A stretch of DNA of 64,000 nt. It comes from Hysterangium stoloniferum (lineage: Eukaryota > Basidiomycota > Agaricomycetes > Hysterangiales > Hysterangiaceae). The position numbers and the translations under genes were made by a program. The stretch spans positions 22,148 through 86,147 of the forward strand of contig WHVD01000263.1 in assembly GCA_015178975.1 (NCBI GenBank), read 5' to 3'. Numbering within the stretch: position 1 is the stretch's first letter; each line of letters starts with the position of its first letter. Below are positions 54,242 through 64,000 of the stretch, in pieces. The notes beneath the pieces were generated by a model, which was not told the DNA's origin, searched no databases, and saw only the letters and a program-made list of their open reading frames with translations.

Positions 54242-55383
54242 GGCCATGACAAGAAGACAAGTCGGCGGGAGCAGAAGATAACGAAGAAGGGAATACATAG
54301 CGTGCCTTTACGGGAACTTACATACCATACAGTTTTTGCTAATATACGTTTGAGACAGCATCTACAACGCTATGTTTCTATAAGGGATGATACCAAAGAG
54401 ATAGTATATGACATGAGGGGAGTACATAGCCTTCGAGGGAAGCTACACACTCTGTAATGCTTTGGAACTCCCACGTCCAGCCAATCACAACCCGCTATAT
54501 GTTTGGTCCCCGGGACTGGAAATAGTACACAGAAAATAGGCATGAAGATATATTTGCAATAATTTTAAGTATATAGATTCATCGATAAATCGGAACTCGC
54601 CATGTATCCAGGTCTTTAAAGCAGAAGCGAGGACCGGTGTCTAAGTTGTTGAATCGAGCAACTGTAAGGACAAGGCACTTGAGGGATAGGCCTGTCGTAA
54701 CGAGGAAATTAGCCTACCACCATCCGCAATGTATGGATAAGGGTTTGAACATCATTCAATGGTAAAATTTGACCATTTTCGTTCCTTTTCTGGTTTACCA
54801 AAAACCACAAACTCTCGTCATGAACAATGTCAATTTGAGTGTCCGAATTCTATGCCGGACAAAAAAGCTAAGATAGATTATAATCGATAACTGCAGCTCA
54901 CACCAAACAAATATTGAAAAAAATATGCGTTAATGGATCACATCTCTGTCAATCCGATCACTTCATCGAGTGTCGCGATATCGGCTTACCGCTGATGTAG
55001 TTTCCACAATAACATGCCCTCATCTCCGGAGTCGGTAGATAATTCATTGTGAACCATTGGTGCTATTTCATCTTTGCGGTGGTCAGACCCTAAATTGTGC
55101 GGTCCCGCTGCCGCTTCTGAAGGGGCCTGCATATATTCCAGTCTAATCTGCGTTAGGTATGTAGTGGCCATGAAATCGGCGGCATATTCCGTCAAATTGA
55201 AGTATCACTTTGCAGAACGACGGATACATGACCACGTCTTGATTTCGCCCATCACTTGAGTCTAATAGTATCAGATATCTAAGTTCTTTTCCCGGCTTTA
55301 AATATTTTTTTTATCTAACCAATGTTCAAGTTTGGAGATGTAGTGGAAATACATTTACAACGTGATGAATATCACTTGATACG
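54242..55383. other. Mostly non-coding, one exon-like open frame
   Basis: On the minus strand 55195-54986 reads protein-like (MTEYAADFMATTYLTQIRLE, LSTDSGDEGMLLWKLHQR) and runs into a good donor (gtaagc) at about 54989, so it may be a stranded exon. No family recognised. The rest of the stretch shows nothing. Confidence 0.35.
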
Positions 55384-56321
55384 TCAATCATGGATGGTGG
55401 CCCAATAGGCACAGCTCTCCCTCAATTTCGCCCATCTCCCACCATTCCATGTTTTCACTATTTCCCACTGGTCGGGAAGGAGTATGGCGAGGGTGTCTAA
55501 GAAAGACACAAGGACGAAGTCGACGTACGACGGCCGAACTCCCATGAATAGGATTTCATCTCTAGAACCGTTTTGGTCGAGAAAAGTGGCAATGGTGTCG
55601 AAAACTGATAAATTCAGATAATTAGCTTAATTATGCCAGATATATAATCTTACTTTGTTGAGTGTTAGACCATCCTTCCTTCCACTGGACGGAGCCCCTA
55701 GGACATAGATCTTCGAGACTTGTGCTGAAAATCATTTCTCGGGTCTCTCGATAATATCTAATTAAAAATATTAAACGGGCCAATAAGGCATAGACGTGTT
55801 GTGGGCCTCACTTCTGACTGGTTTCGCTCAATAGCTGCATTGGATGGGGTGCGAGTATGCGGGCCAGGCACCCTAAATACAAGGTGTTGTGGATATAGGC
55901 TTGGGATAGCATCTGTAGTGCCATGGTTCCATCGGGGAGTAGTCTAGCACTGCCCGTGTCTGGATACGATTCGTCCAGGTATTTTGCGATAGCCCATGAA
56001 TCAGATACAACCGTTGGTTCCCCGTTGTCTGTGAGATGCGAGTCGTCACGGATAACGGGAACGGTGTAGCAGGGACGGCCATCTGGCCATTTCATTGTGG
56101 GTGAGGCACCAACGCTTCTCAATGTGGATTCGATGTCTGGATATTCGAGCCAAACAGTCTTGAAGGAGAGGCCTTTGAAGTTCAGGCAGTATCTAATAAT
56201 TCTTCAGAAGATCTGTTTCGTTTATGAATTTAATACGAAAGACAGACCTTATTCTTGCGGGTAGTGGATTCCACCCGCGATAACTGTCTGGACGGCTCGC
56301 GGCGTCATAAAGAGTGATCAT
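55384..56321 (-). CDS. Glutathione S-transferase, UstS/GSTFuA-like (copy 1)
   Basis: Start at 56321 (MITLYDAASRPDSYRGWNP). Exon 1 is 56321-56248; then come a phase-2 intron and exon 2 with YCLNFKGLSFKTVWLEYPD, PCYTVPVI and VVSDSWAIAKYLDESYPD (thioredoxin-like domain that binds glutathione). Exon 3 reads YYRETREMIFSTSLEDLCPRG, and exon 4 VRPSYVDFVLVSFLDTLAIL and WNGGRWAKLRESCAYW of the all-helical domain, ending at TGA 55386-55384. Length is about 260 residues, normal for the class, and no frame break is seen. Cytosolic detoxification of electrophiles by glutathione conjugation is the family role. Same intron positions and strand as the copy at 57855-58810, so a tandem duplicate. Confidence 0.85.
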
Positions 56322-57854
56322 AAGTGACTGAGAGCGAACTTCAAATGTATCTGAAGAAATTAGACGTTCTGTTAATTTGGAATGAGAAGCGCATACAACC
56401 TTCCAATTTATAGTGTTCTACCAAGCATCCTAACTCAATATCATGCTCAGTTCTGTCGTAAAGAGTTGTTTCTAAATGGGGTCAAACGGGACCTTGACAT
56501 CAATGCCATATGTCTCAAGCAAGACTTACGGGGCTAAAGGCATTTTGAAATATCAAATTACTTTTGTTGGCATACGTGTTTTATCGTGGCATTCAACGTG
56601 TCCAGGAACCGCCTGGTCAACAAATGCGAGTGTCTGTTTGGACATTTCAAGCGCACTCCTTCAAACTGAAAACACTTCCGTTCATGAGTGATGGTACACA
56701 GACGAACCTTCACACTCACTTGTAATTACTCCTGATTATCTGTCGAGGTATTGCGAGTGCCAGAAGCTACTAGAAGATTAGTAAGCTTGGTCACGCGTTG
56801 GATTTCGAGCATTATACAAGCTGTTCGTGTGTTCCCTTTTCCGACTGTCCCATTATTCACACTCCCATTGTCTTCCCCATTATAATTCTATTGCGCTTAG
56901 GGTTTATATACGTAGCTACATGCGAATACAGCTCCCTGTGCTTTTACGAGGGTCTTCTGCTACTCGAGTCCGTGATAGAGACACGCGTACTTCAACAGAC
57001 AGAGCTCAGACAAACACTAAATGTCACGCACTGTTAACGCTTGAGGTCCTTACCGAAAACTTAACATTTTCCCTGGTATGTTGCCCCTGGGACTTTTTGC
57101 GTTGTACCCGGATAACGGTTGAGGTTCATTGGTTCCTTTGTACGTCGCTTGGTATTTTGTATGTTCCAGAACAACCATAATGTGGGGGATATTACTAGCT
57201 GTGAGATTTACAACGTGATTGAATGATTTCGAAGTTTGATATAGAAAACGACGCTGAGCTTTGTTTTTAATCTTGGCTGAGGCCTATTGACTTGATCAAA
57301 ATGGCGGTCATGCTTGATACGGGGCTGTCTGTGAGGTATCATAGGTAGCCAGTTTGACGGCACGGTCAACTGCTCGCTGTCAAGTTAGACTCAAAGCATG
57401 TCTGTAATTAAGTCGAATTCTTTCATATGAATTTAAAGAACTGCGCTTTGATTGGATTACCTGGTAACTTCAGTGTATCAAGGAGCGGAAGAACCAGTAT
57501 AACGTACGAAAAGCCTCTTGTTGGACAGTCGATTAATGCTAAATCTACTTTCGGATACGATAAAAAAATAGGCAGACACCAGCAAGTATTATTTATGAGC
57601 CTTTCCGTCGCATTTCGTGCCATCTTGGAATGATGGTGACAGATGCCAGGAACTTTAAACTGATGAAAGTGTCACATACACCATCAAGTATTATTTCGCA
57701 ATTGATGAAGGCCTCGTCAGAATATCTAATGGTATTGGATATTCGCGTTCCCTTTGCCACTTCAATTAGTTTATCTAACACTGACGCCAAATTCCGAATT
57801 CAAAGACACTCAAAAAATATTTCTAACACAAAGAATAACACTCCATTGGTCAAT
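56322..57854. other. Intergenic region between the GST copies
   Basis: Contains the presumed promoter of GST copy 1 next to 56322. Short open frames (56476-56691, 56798-57180 plus; 57423-57790 minus) show no motif. One of them (57790-57593) has some protein-like character, but I cannot connect it to a gene. Confidence 0.4.
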
Positions 57855-58810
57855 CTAATGAATAGTTTTCCAACCTGCACAGGCTTCCCTGATTTTCGCC
57901 CATCTCCCACCATTCCATGTCTTCACCACTTCCCACTGGTCGGGAAGGAGTATGGCCAACAAGTCTAAGTAAGAGACAAGCACGAAGTCGATGTATGACG
58001 GCCGAACTCCCATGACCAAAATTTCATTTCCAGAACCGTTCTGGTTAAGGAAAGTGGCGATAGTGTCGAAGGCTGCATTATCGACCGCGAGACATTTAGT
58101 AACTATTTCAATCGTGTTAGGCATATGTCATTACCTTGTTGAGTGTTTGACCATCCCTCTTTCCACTTCGCGGAGTCCCTGGGGCATAGCTCTTCCAGAC
58201 TTGCTCTGAAAAACATTTCTCGGGTCTCTCGATAGTATCTAATTAAAATTACTAAGCGGGCCAGTAAAGCATAAACGCATTATGGGCCTCACTTCTGACT
58301 GGTTTCGCTCAGTAGAGGCGTAAGATGTGGCGCGAGTATACGGGCTAGGGACCCTAAATACAAATTTTTGTGAATATACACCTGAGACAGCATTTGCAGT
58401 GCCATGGTTCCATCGGGGAATAGTCTATGACTACCCGTGTCTGGATACGTTTCGTCCAGGTATTTGGCGATAGCCCACGAGTCAGATACAACTGTTGCTT
58501 CTCCATTGTCCGTGAGATGTGATTCATCGCTGATAACGGGAACGGTGTAGAAGGGACGGCCATCTGGCCATTTCATTGTGGGTGAGGCACCAATGCTTCT
58601 CAATGTGGGTTCGATGTCCGGATATTCGAGCCAAACAGTTTTGAAGGACAAGCCTTTGAAGTTCAGGCAGTATCTGTAATAATTTTGAGGAGACTTATGT
58701 TTAGTTTAGGGAATTTAATATGAAGGTAGGACAAACCTTGTTCTTGCGGGTAGTGGATTCCACCCGCGATAACAGTCCGGATGGCCCGCGATGTCATACA
58801 GAGTAATCAT
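57855..58810 (-). CDS. Glutathione S-transferase, UstS/GSTFuA-like (copy 2)
   Basis: Start at 58810 (MITLYDIAGHPDCYRGWNP). Exon 1 ends before gtttgt near 58737. Exon 2 carries YCLNFKGLSFKTVWLEYPD, PFYTVPVISD and VVSDSWAIAKYLDETYPD; exon 3 YYRETREMFFRASLEELCPRD; exon 4 FDTIATFLNQNGSGNEI, GVRPSYIDFVLVSYLD and WNGGRWAKIREACAGW, with stop TAG at 57857-57855. All four exons join in frame. The Ser in SDSWAIAKYL is the usual glutathione-contacting position of the beta-alpha motif. Likely cytosolic glutathione transferase. Faces the chromodomain gene across a 666-bp shared promoter region. Confidence 0.87.
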
Positions 58811-59476
58811 AAGGATCAGTGCTACGGATGAGAAGTGAGAGGCGCCTCATTGATAATTCGACTCTCAGCTATCAGGAGCGCTCGACGTTGATCTCCAACA
58901 TACGCAATGGCCAGGTCTCTTCAACTAGCTTGATCCCGACTCCCACCCATCCATACGAATCCACGCACACACTTCTGGCCTCGACACACTCTCAATAACG
59001 TTTCCGCTATGACTCTCGGATCTGGCCCCACTCGAAACCTGTTTAATCCCGGAGAAATATCAGCAAAGTGGGCGGTCTATTGAACGCACTGGCTTTGGAT
59101 AAATTTGATTTGATTTACTCGTAAGGATTTAATGATTCCTAGCTACCTACAAGTTTTATGTTTATTTAGCAGGCTGTGATTAAATTCCGAAATGGATAAA
59201 TAAAGTTTATTGGAGGCTGGGCAGGTATGATTCTTCAATTCGGTCACGCGTCACGCCCAGTTTTTCTGACACTGATTTAGATTTGTCTGATTTTCTGAGA
59301 TTTCTCGAAAATGCAGAAACGTCACGTGTTTACCGAATTGATTAAAATGGTACAGTGTCTCGAATCAATTAACCTATATTTTCCCATTTATTTTAAGCTT
59401 TAGTTTTGCACCGCTTCCAGGCGTACCCATTCCATAATTTCGTGTGGTATGTACTTTTCGTATCCTCGGTAGTACT
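58811..59476. promoter_or_regulatory. Divergent promoter region
   Basis: It lies between GST copy 2 (leaving to the left) and the chromodomain gene (leaving to the right), so it should hold both promoters. AT-rich words such as ttatttagc and ataaataaagttta occur near 59160-59210. No strong TATA box, operator or known binding site is identified. Confidence 0.4.
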
Positions 59477-61254
59477 ATGCCGGCGCTAAACTCTGGCGGA
59501 AGCAAATCCCTCTACTTCCCAATGTCCTCCTTGCCCTTTGACGGCGGAGACATCGACGTTACTGAGTATGGAACCCAATTCGAACCTTTACCTGGAGACG
59601 AGAACAATTTATGGACTGTTAAAGAAATTCTTAAGGAGGCTCGGGATAAATATCTCGTGAATTGGGATGGCTACGATCCGACCACTGGAGAAGCATGGAA
59701 ACCTTCTTGGGTTCCTAAACATGATTGTACAGATGATTTAATCTACGAATGGAAGAGAAATAAAGCCAGAAAGGTGCGCGAAAAGAAGCGGAAGGGAAGA
59801 GGCAGGGGTAAGAGCAAGGTCGGCGGAAGAGGCAAGTAGTGCTTTAAATCTGCCTTAGCGCTACACTGAACGTATCACGACAGCTTCCAACACCAGATCT
59901 CCGAGTACAAATGTGAAAAAGGACGATGGCTGTAGAAAATACAGATCCGCTACCATTTCAGCCAATGCAACAGCTGGACCATCAACTAAAAAGGGTCTTA
60001 TAGTTGAGATCACACGCTTGAGGAAACGTAAAGCCCCGGTTTTTGAAGAAGAAGAGGAGTCCGAAGAAGATAGCAGACCACCTACCAAGAAGAAATGTAT
60101 ATCTCCTGAGGATGAGGTGGGGACTTCTCGTCATGCTGAGGTAGACTCTACCACGCGTCGAAGTTCAAAGCGACCTTCTCGCGTTCGGGAAGATGATTAT
60201 AACGGAGAGGCTTTATTACCTTCTAAGAAAGCTTCTTCTCAGTATAACCAGCACAGAAATTGCACGTCTCGAGCTTCATCCTATCAGTCAACAACCATTT
60301 CTCATACCTCAAATGTTGGCGATGAAGATGGTAGAGCACCGGCGACTTTTCAAATTGGAATGCGTTCCCGCTCGTTCGACCCAGACGAAGATGTTAGCGA
60401 GGGCCGTGACATGAGCGATGTGGTCAATCCATCGAAGACGGACTCTTGCCTCGGATCTGGGAAGCTCCCTTCCCTACACGAGTTGTTAACGGGAAACAGT
60501 AGCTTTAGACCAGCAACTGAGTCCACCACCTCTTCTCAGCGCGCACTCACTCCCGTTAAGACCGTGTCGAACATGAAGAGTTTGGGACCACGGAAACAAA
60601 GGCGATCGAGAGCGACCCTTGGCGCCAATTCCAGCCCTTACCCCCGTCTATTTTTAAGACTGCACCACCGGTCTCCTCTCATATTGAGAACTTCTCGAGT
60701 CCAAGTCAGAAGGCTCGCAATGGAAAGGGAAAGGAGAAAGCGGCTGTTGCCCATCGTGCGATTGACCGGCGAGAAGAAGATGATGAGGGAGAGGGAGATG
60801 AGGTAGACGGGGAGACGAGGTGGATGAGGAAGAGGGAGATGGAGTAGACCAGAGGGATGAGGTGAATGAGGAAGAGGGAGATGAGGTAGACGGGACAGAT
60901 GAGGTGGATGAGGGAGAGGGAGATGAGGTAGACGAGAGTGATGAGGGAGATGAAGGAGAGTTGTATGCGGACAGTGATGAAGTTGAAGCAATCCAGGATT
61001 ATAAGGACGCTACAGCTGATGATGAGCTCCAAAGGCGTGGACAGAAATTGGCAGACGATGCTAATTCTCGTCAACATGGAGCTAACGTCCGTCAACGATC
61101 TCGGCGATCACTCAGTGCCATCATCCCTGCTTCGGTAGCTAGCGACCACAGCGATTTGAGACACGACGACATGGTAACGTGCATTCGCTTCTGAAACGAA
61201 CTGTGGCACACTATCTTTATATATTTAGACTGGACATCGCCAAACCAAGATCTC
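59477..61254 (+). pseudogene. Chromodomain protein gene, frameshifted and cut by the inverted repeat
   Basis: ATG at 59477 (MPALNSGGSKSLYFP). Residues 45-95 form a chromodomain (NNLWTVKEILKEARDKYLVN, then WDGYDPTTGEAWKPSWVP), with aromatic-cage candidates Trp and Tyr conserved. An intron at 59808-59883 (donor gtaaga) joins GRG-R to ASNTRSPSTNVKK. The second exon is basic and Ser-rich (KRKAPVFEEEEESEEDS, PPTKKKC; nuclear-type). The frame shifts near 60635 and again near 60808, the second inside an acidic repeat. Coding sense continues to about 61172 (VRQRSRRSLSAIIPASV), followed by an intron, then a few codons until the inverted repeat begins at 61290. Any C-terminal domain is lost. Histone-methyl-lysine reading in the nucleus is the usual chromodomain role. 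Chromodomain plus BRCT (Crb2-like) would be one candidate parent; not shown. Confidence 0.65.
60770..60965 (+). repeat. Minisatellite coding an acidic tract
   Basis: Imperfect repeats of gaggaagagggagatgagg-type and gatgaggt.gac words. They encode runs such as DEVNEEEGDEVDGTDEVDEG. Slippage in this tract probably caused the second frameshift of the chromodomain gene. Confidence 0.8.
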
Positions 61255-61297
61255 TTGATAGAGAGCCCCCAATCCTTCCCGTGTCGAACCCGGTTTC

Positions 61298-62585
61298 GTG
61301 GGACAGAGAAGTCCCAGATTAGCCTTCCCATCTATCCGGGACGGTGTCACAGAGGACGATCGCTTCCAACAGGATGACGGAATTGAACTTGGACCCAATG
61401 ACGCCCCCGACGCCGCAGACACACCCGTGCCTAACATTTTCCATCTGGCCCACATCAATTCTTCAACAGAAGTCAATGCGGCTTGGTCACAGCCCTATGG
61501 CCCTGCACCATCTATCGCATCGCCCGTCCGACAATTGGACAGTGCTCTGGGGCTGCTCAATCGCAAGTCGGAAGAGATAGAGTTCTTGAAAGGCGAGGTG
61601 TCGGATCTGCGAGATAGAGTATCCGTCCTGACGAATGACCGCGATGCGAACGTTCGGGCCTTGAGAGACACCGAAACGCGATGCGTTGAGCTTCGTGGCG
61701 AACTGGGAGGAGGCCAACGCGGCCAGAATCGCTGCTAAACAGACGCGTAATATCCTAGCGGAAGACACTACCGGCGATTTCGGGTACACATGTCGAACGG
61801 AATAATGAACTTCGCGAAGAGGTAACACAATTAAAGGATGCCCTTTCTCGGCTAGATGACGATAACGAGATGCTCCGAGATCTGTATGCGAAGGCGTCGA
61901 GCGCCTTCGCCGAGAAGCAGGACGACATTAAAGCAATTAGGAGAGACAACGAGAGTCTCCGCGTTCAAGCTCACCATGGCGTTAAACAGGCGGCGCTTTT
62001 CTGGGAGTCGCAGGTTAAAACTTTAGAAAAGGAAGTCGAGCAATTGCGCAGCACAGTCTTTCTACTCGAGGAACAATCACGTCGGACTGAAGACGTTAGG
62101 AAGCGCGCGGCGCTTTTACCGATGGCTCAATAAGAAGCAGCTGAAGCCGAGAAGAGATGGAAGAGTGGAAAGAACGTGTGAGGAACATGGGGGAGGATAT
62201 GACAATACTGCGACTTGAGGTTATGGAGTGGGAGGACAAGGAGATGGCTAGGCGGAAACGAGAGAAGGCGGAGGAAGAAATGTCGAGAAAGGCGGCGGAG
62301 GGAGATCAGGATGAAGTCGTGTGGGTGTGTCCTTGGATGGATGCGGGGCACCGGTCTAAATGTTCCGTCCTAGTGAACTCTCGGGAGGTGAGCGAGCCTG
62401 CTTTTCAGGCATGTACTTTGTGTTCTGATTGTGAGTTTAGAAATTACGCGAGCACTTCTATGAAGTGGGCCACATATAACATTTTTCTTTTGGGAAACGT
62501 CTTTGTGACTCTTGCATTACTTGTGAAGCCAAGTGTACCAGGCCTTGTATGGAGAGTTGGACAATTTGTAATTGATTGGGAATAA
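61298..62585 (+). pseudogene. FHA-less copy of the coiled-coil gene (right copy)
   Basis: Three frames (61298-61738, 61870-62133, 62157-62585) cover the same coiled coil and C-terminal hydrophobic tail as the left copy. The FHA start is missing because the arm begins inside the gene. An extra T near 61694 shifts the frame; two bases are missing near 61770; and CAA has become TAA at 62131-62133. The two-base loss that breaks the left copy is not present here, so each copy has its own lesions. Confidence 0.8.
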
Positions 62586-63357
62586 CACGTTCAACCACTA
62601 CGCCTTGCCTTATTTAACAGCTTGATCCATTCACTATGTATGAGCTACATATGATTGTAGCATTAGTTCAATAATAGGAACACTGAGCGTACGTATGTTG
62701 GCCGATAGCTATTATCACCATGCGCATGTCTTGATCGGTTCTGTGCCGTTATTCCAGGACCATCTTGGATAAGTTCCGTGGTTATATTAATTCCGGGCCT
62801 GTAAGGCCAAGGGACTTTTCCGAAAGAACTAGAGACGTCTCCGGCTTTGAGTCTTCTGGAAAATAAAAACACACCACATTATGAAATTTCAACGTAGAGA
62901 TATTGATTTTTCCTTGGACCGGCGCTCACCAATGTCACAGAGAGGTGACGACTCGTGACATGGATAACAGCTGAGCAGACACCGCTGCCAATAAAATAAA
63001 TATCTCTTCATTTAAATTCCTTAATATACATATCCTATTGTAAAGACCCTCATGGAATTGTGCTAATTGAGTGTATAAACAACACTTATTGTGTGACTCT
63101 GAGAAAACCTGAGAGATCCATGAGGACCACCCTGTTACTTTAGTACTGCGCAACAAGAAAAAGGCTCATGTAGAAGTGCAAAGTGTGCTGCAAAGGGCTG
63201 CAATATAAAGTTAGGGGAAAATATAAATAGAGGGAGATGATGGAAGACAAAATGTAAATGTGGGGAGGGAAAGAAGTCTGGACAAAAGTAACAAACATAA
63301 TCCAAAAGTGGGGTGCCAGCAAGATTCCAACTCAGGGCCACTTCCAATGGGAATTAA
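62586..63357. other. Right-arm non-coding part
   Basis: Reverse complement of 4699-5340 apart from a stretch at about 62966-63068 that the left arm lacks. From about 63140 to 63357 it is the body of the tRNA-Pro-like repeat (inverted). No gene. Confidence 0.7.
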
Positions 63358-63666
63358 TGTTCGGATCTGCAAGCCTGGGGGATCACAGTGCGATGACTCT
63401 CAACACTTGGAGCGAATGCCACTAAGGCTGAGCGGGTAGAAGTAAACCGGTGATATAGCTAGCTTTCCAGATGAGGTCCTACTCTCATCTGGATGTAACT
63501 ATATACTAAGATACATGGTCTGTGCACTTGATTTGTGCTGTGAACACACGGAACTAAGGGAACACTAAACTAAATATAGCTAATCACATGTGTGAACCGG
63601 TCTGGAAACATACATTCACAATACGAGGTATGATGTAATACTAATCGTAATCATCATACTCTAACA
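63358..63666 (-). mobile_element. Solo LTR (309 bp) in the right arm only
   Basis: Begins TGTTCGGATCTGC and ends CATACTCTAACA as written, with target duplication ATTAA at 63353-63357 and 63667-63671. The left arm at 4690 has the empty site (ggaattaaaccc in reverse). Its end matches the LTRs of copia B, and its body matches the solo LTR at 41378-41703; strand is given by that comparison. Confidence 0.94.
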
Positions 63667-64000
63667 ATTAAACCCAAAGGAGTATCATACCTCTAGACCA
63701 TGGAATGGCCATGCAGAAATTGGTTAGAATCTTATACCACATAATCCCTGTCTCGTGTTAACCTCCAATTGTGAATGATCTAAGCCAGGAGACTTCCACT
63801 CTTGACTCTGGACTCTTGAGGGAGTTTCTAGAGGGAAATTAGCCAAGGACATCAAACCTCCGAGTGGCCGATTCAGATGTACCCAGATGTCTTATAGGGT
63901 CAGGTGTAAGCCTGGCGCCGCAGGCATGCCAGTAGACCTTTAGTTACTTACATAATATTCCTGCTGCCTGTATCCTGTTCGTTAGTTCGTCGAGAAATAC
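63667..64000 (-). repeat. Outer part of the right arm, with the tRNA head of the SINE candidate
   Basis: Continues the tRNA-Pro-like segment split by the LTR (ccaaaggagtatcatacctc, then tagacca) and then matches 4396-4650 in reverse, apart from an extra stretch of about 35 bp near 63766-63800. No gene. Confidence 0.75.

Larger units (their letters stand above)
61290..64000 (-). repeat. Right arm of the large inverted repeat (runs off the window)
   Basis: Reverse complement of 4396-6627, starting ccggtttcgtggg. The last bases of the window (ctgttcgttagttcgtcgag) still match 4396-4420, so the true end lies outside. Contains the right copy of the coiled-coil gene, the tRNA-Pro-like repeat and a solo LTR. 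Confidence 0.92.

Noticed and set aside
56798..57180. Candidate gene between the GST copies
   Set aside because: Two overlapping plus-strand frames without motif; no splice model improves them.
63358..63666. Treating the right-arm insert as a MITE
   Set aside because: It has TG...CA ends, a 5-bp target duplication and similarity to the LTR ends of copia B, and lacks terminal inverted repeats of useful length.

Overview
This looks like nuclear DNA of a filamentous basidiomycete. Protein-coding exons are split by many introns of about 50-75 nt with GTRNGT donors and YAG acceptors. The gene families (UstS/GSTFuA-type glutathione transferases, FHA and chromodomain proteins, a Crinkler-type ubiquitin-fold remnant) and the abundance of Ty1/copia and chromodomain Ty3/gypsy elements point the same way. 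There is no bacterial-style operon. Most of the 64 kb is a transposon graveyard; about five kilobases look like living host genes.

Left flank (1-18506): an apparently intact 14-exon gene (875-3606) carries a tandem duplication of several exons. After it comes the left arm (4396-6627) of a large inverted repeat holding a broken FHA/coiled-coil gene, then a chimeric remnant of a Crinkler-like domain next to a valyl-tRNA synthetase fragment (7191-8031), and decayed coiled-coil genes (10726-13148 and 15696-17220).

Middle (18507-42303): copia element A (18507-23831, target duplication TGATC) has lost gag and is itself split by an 820-bp solo LTR. A gag-like reading frame (24597-26700) and the pol remnant of a chromodomain gypsy element (28624-33145) lie in an unusual pol-LTR-gag order. 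From 33145 to 42303 there are inverted and tandem repeats, tRNA-Lys-like units, a near-perfect palindrome and four solo LTRs with readable target duplications.

Right part (42417-64000): a truncated GST gene is followed by two very young copia insertions, B (43650-48956) and C (49234-54236). Then come two complete tandem GST genes (55384-56321, 57855-58810), a frameshifted chromodomain gene (59477 onward) and the right arm (61290-64000) of the large inverted repeat, which continues past the window. That arm is the reverse complement of 4396-6627.

Two processes explain most of what is seen: successive retrotransposon insertion with LTR-LTR recombination to solo LTRs, and loss of CpG in repeats (CG to TG/CA), which turned many CGA codons in pol genes into TGA. 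The live genes probably act in detoxification (GSTs); the 14-exon gene has no recognisable function.
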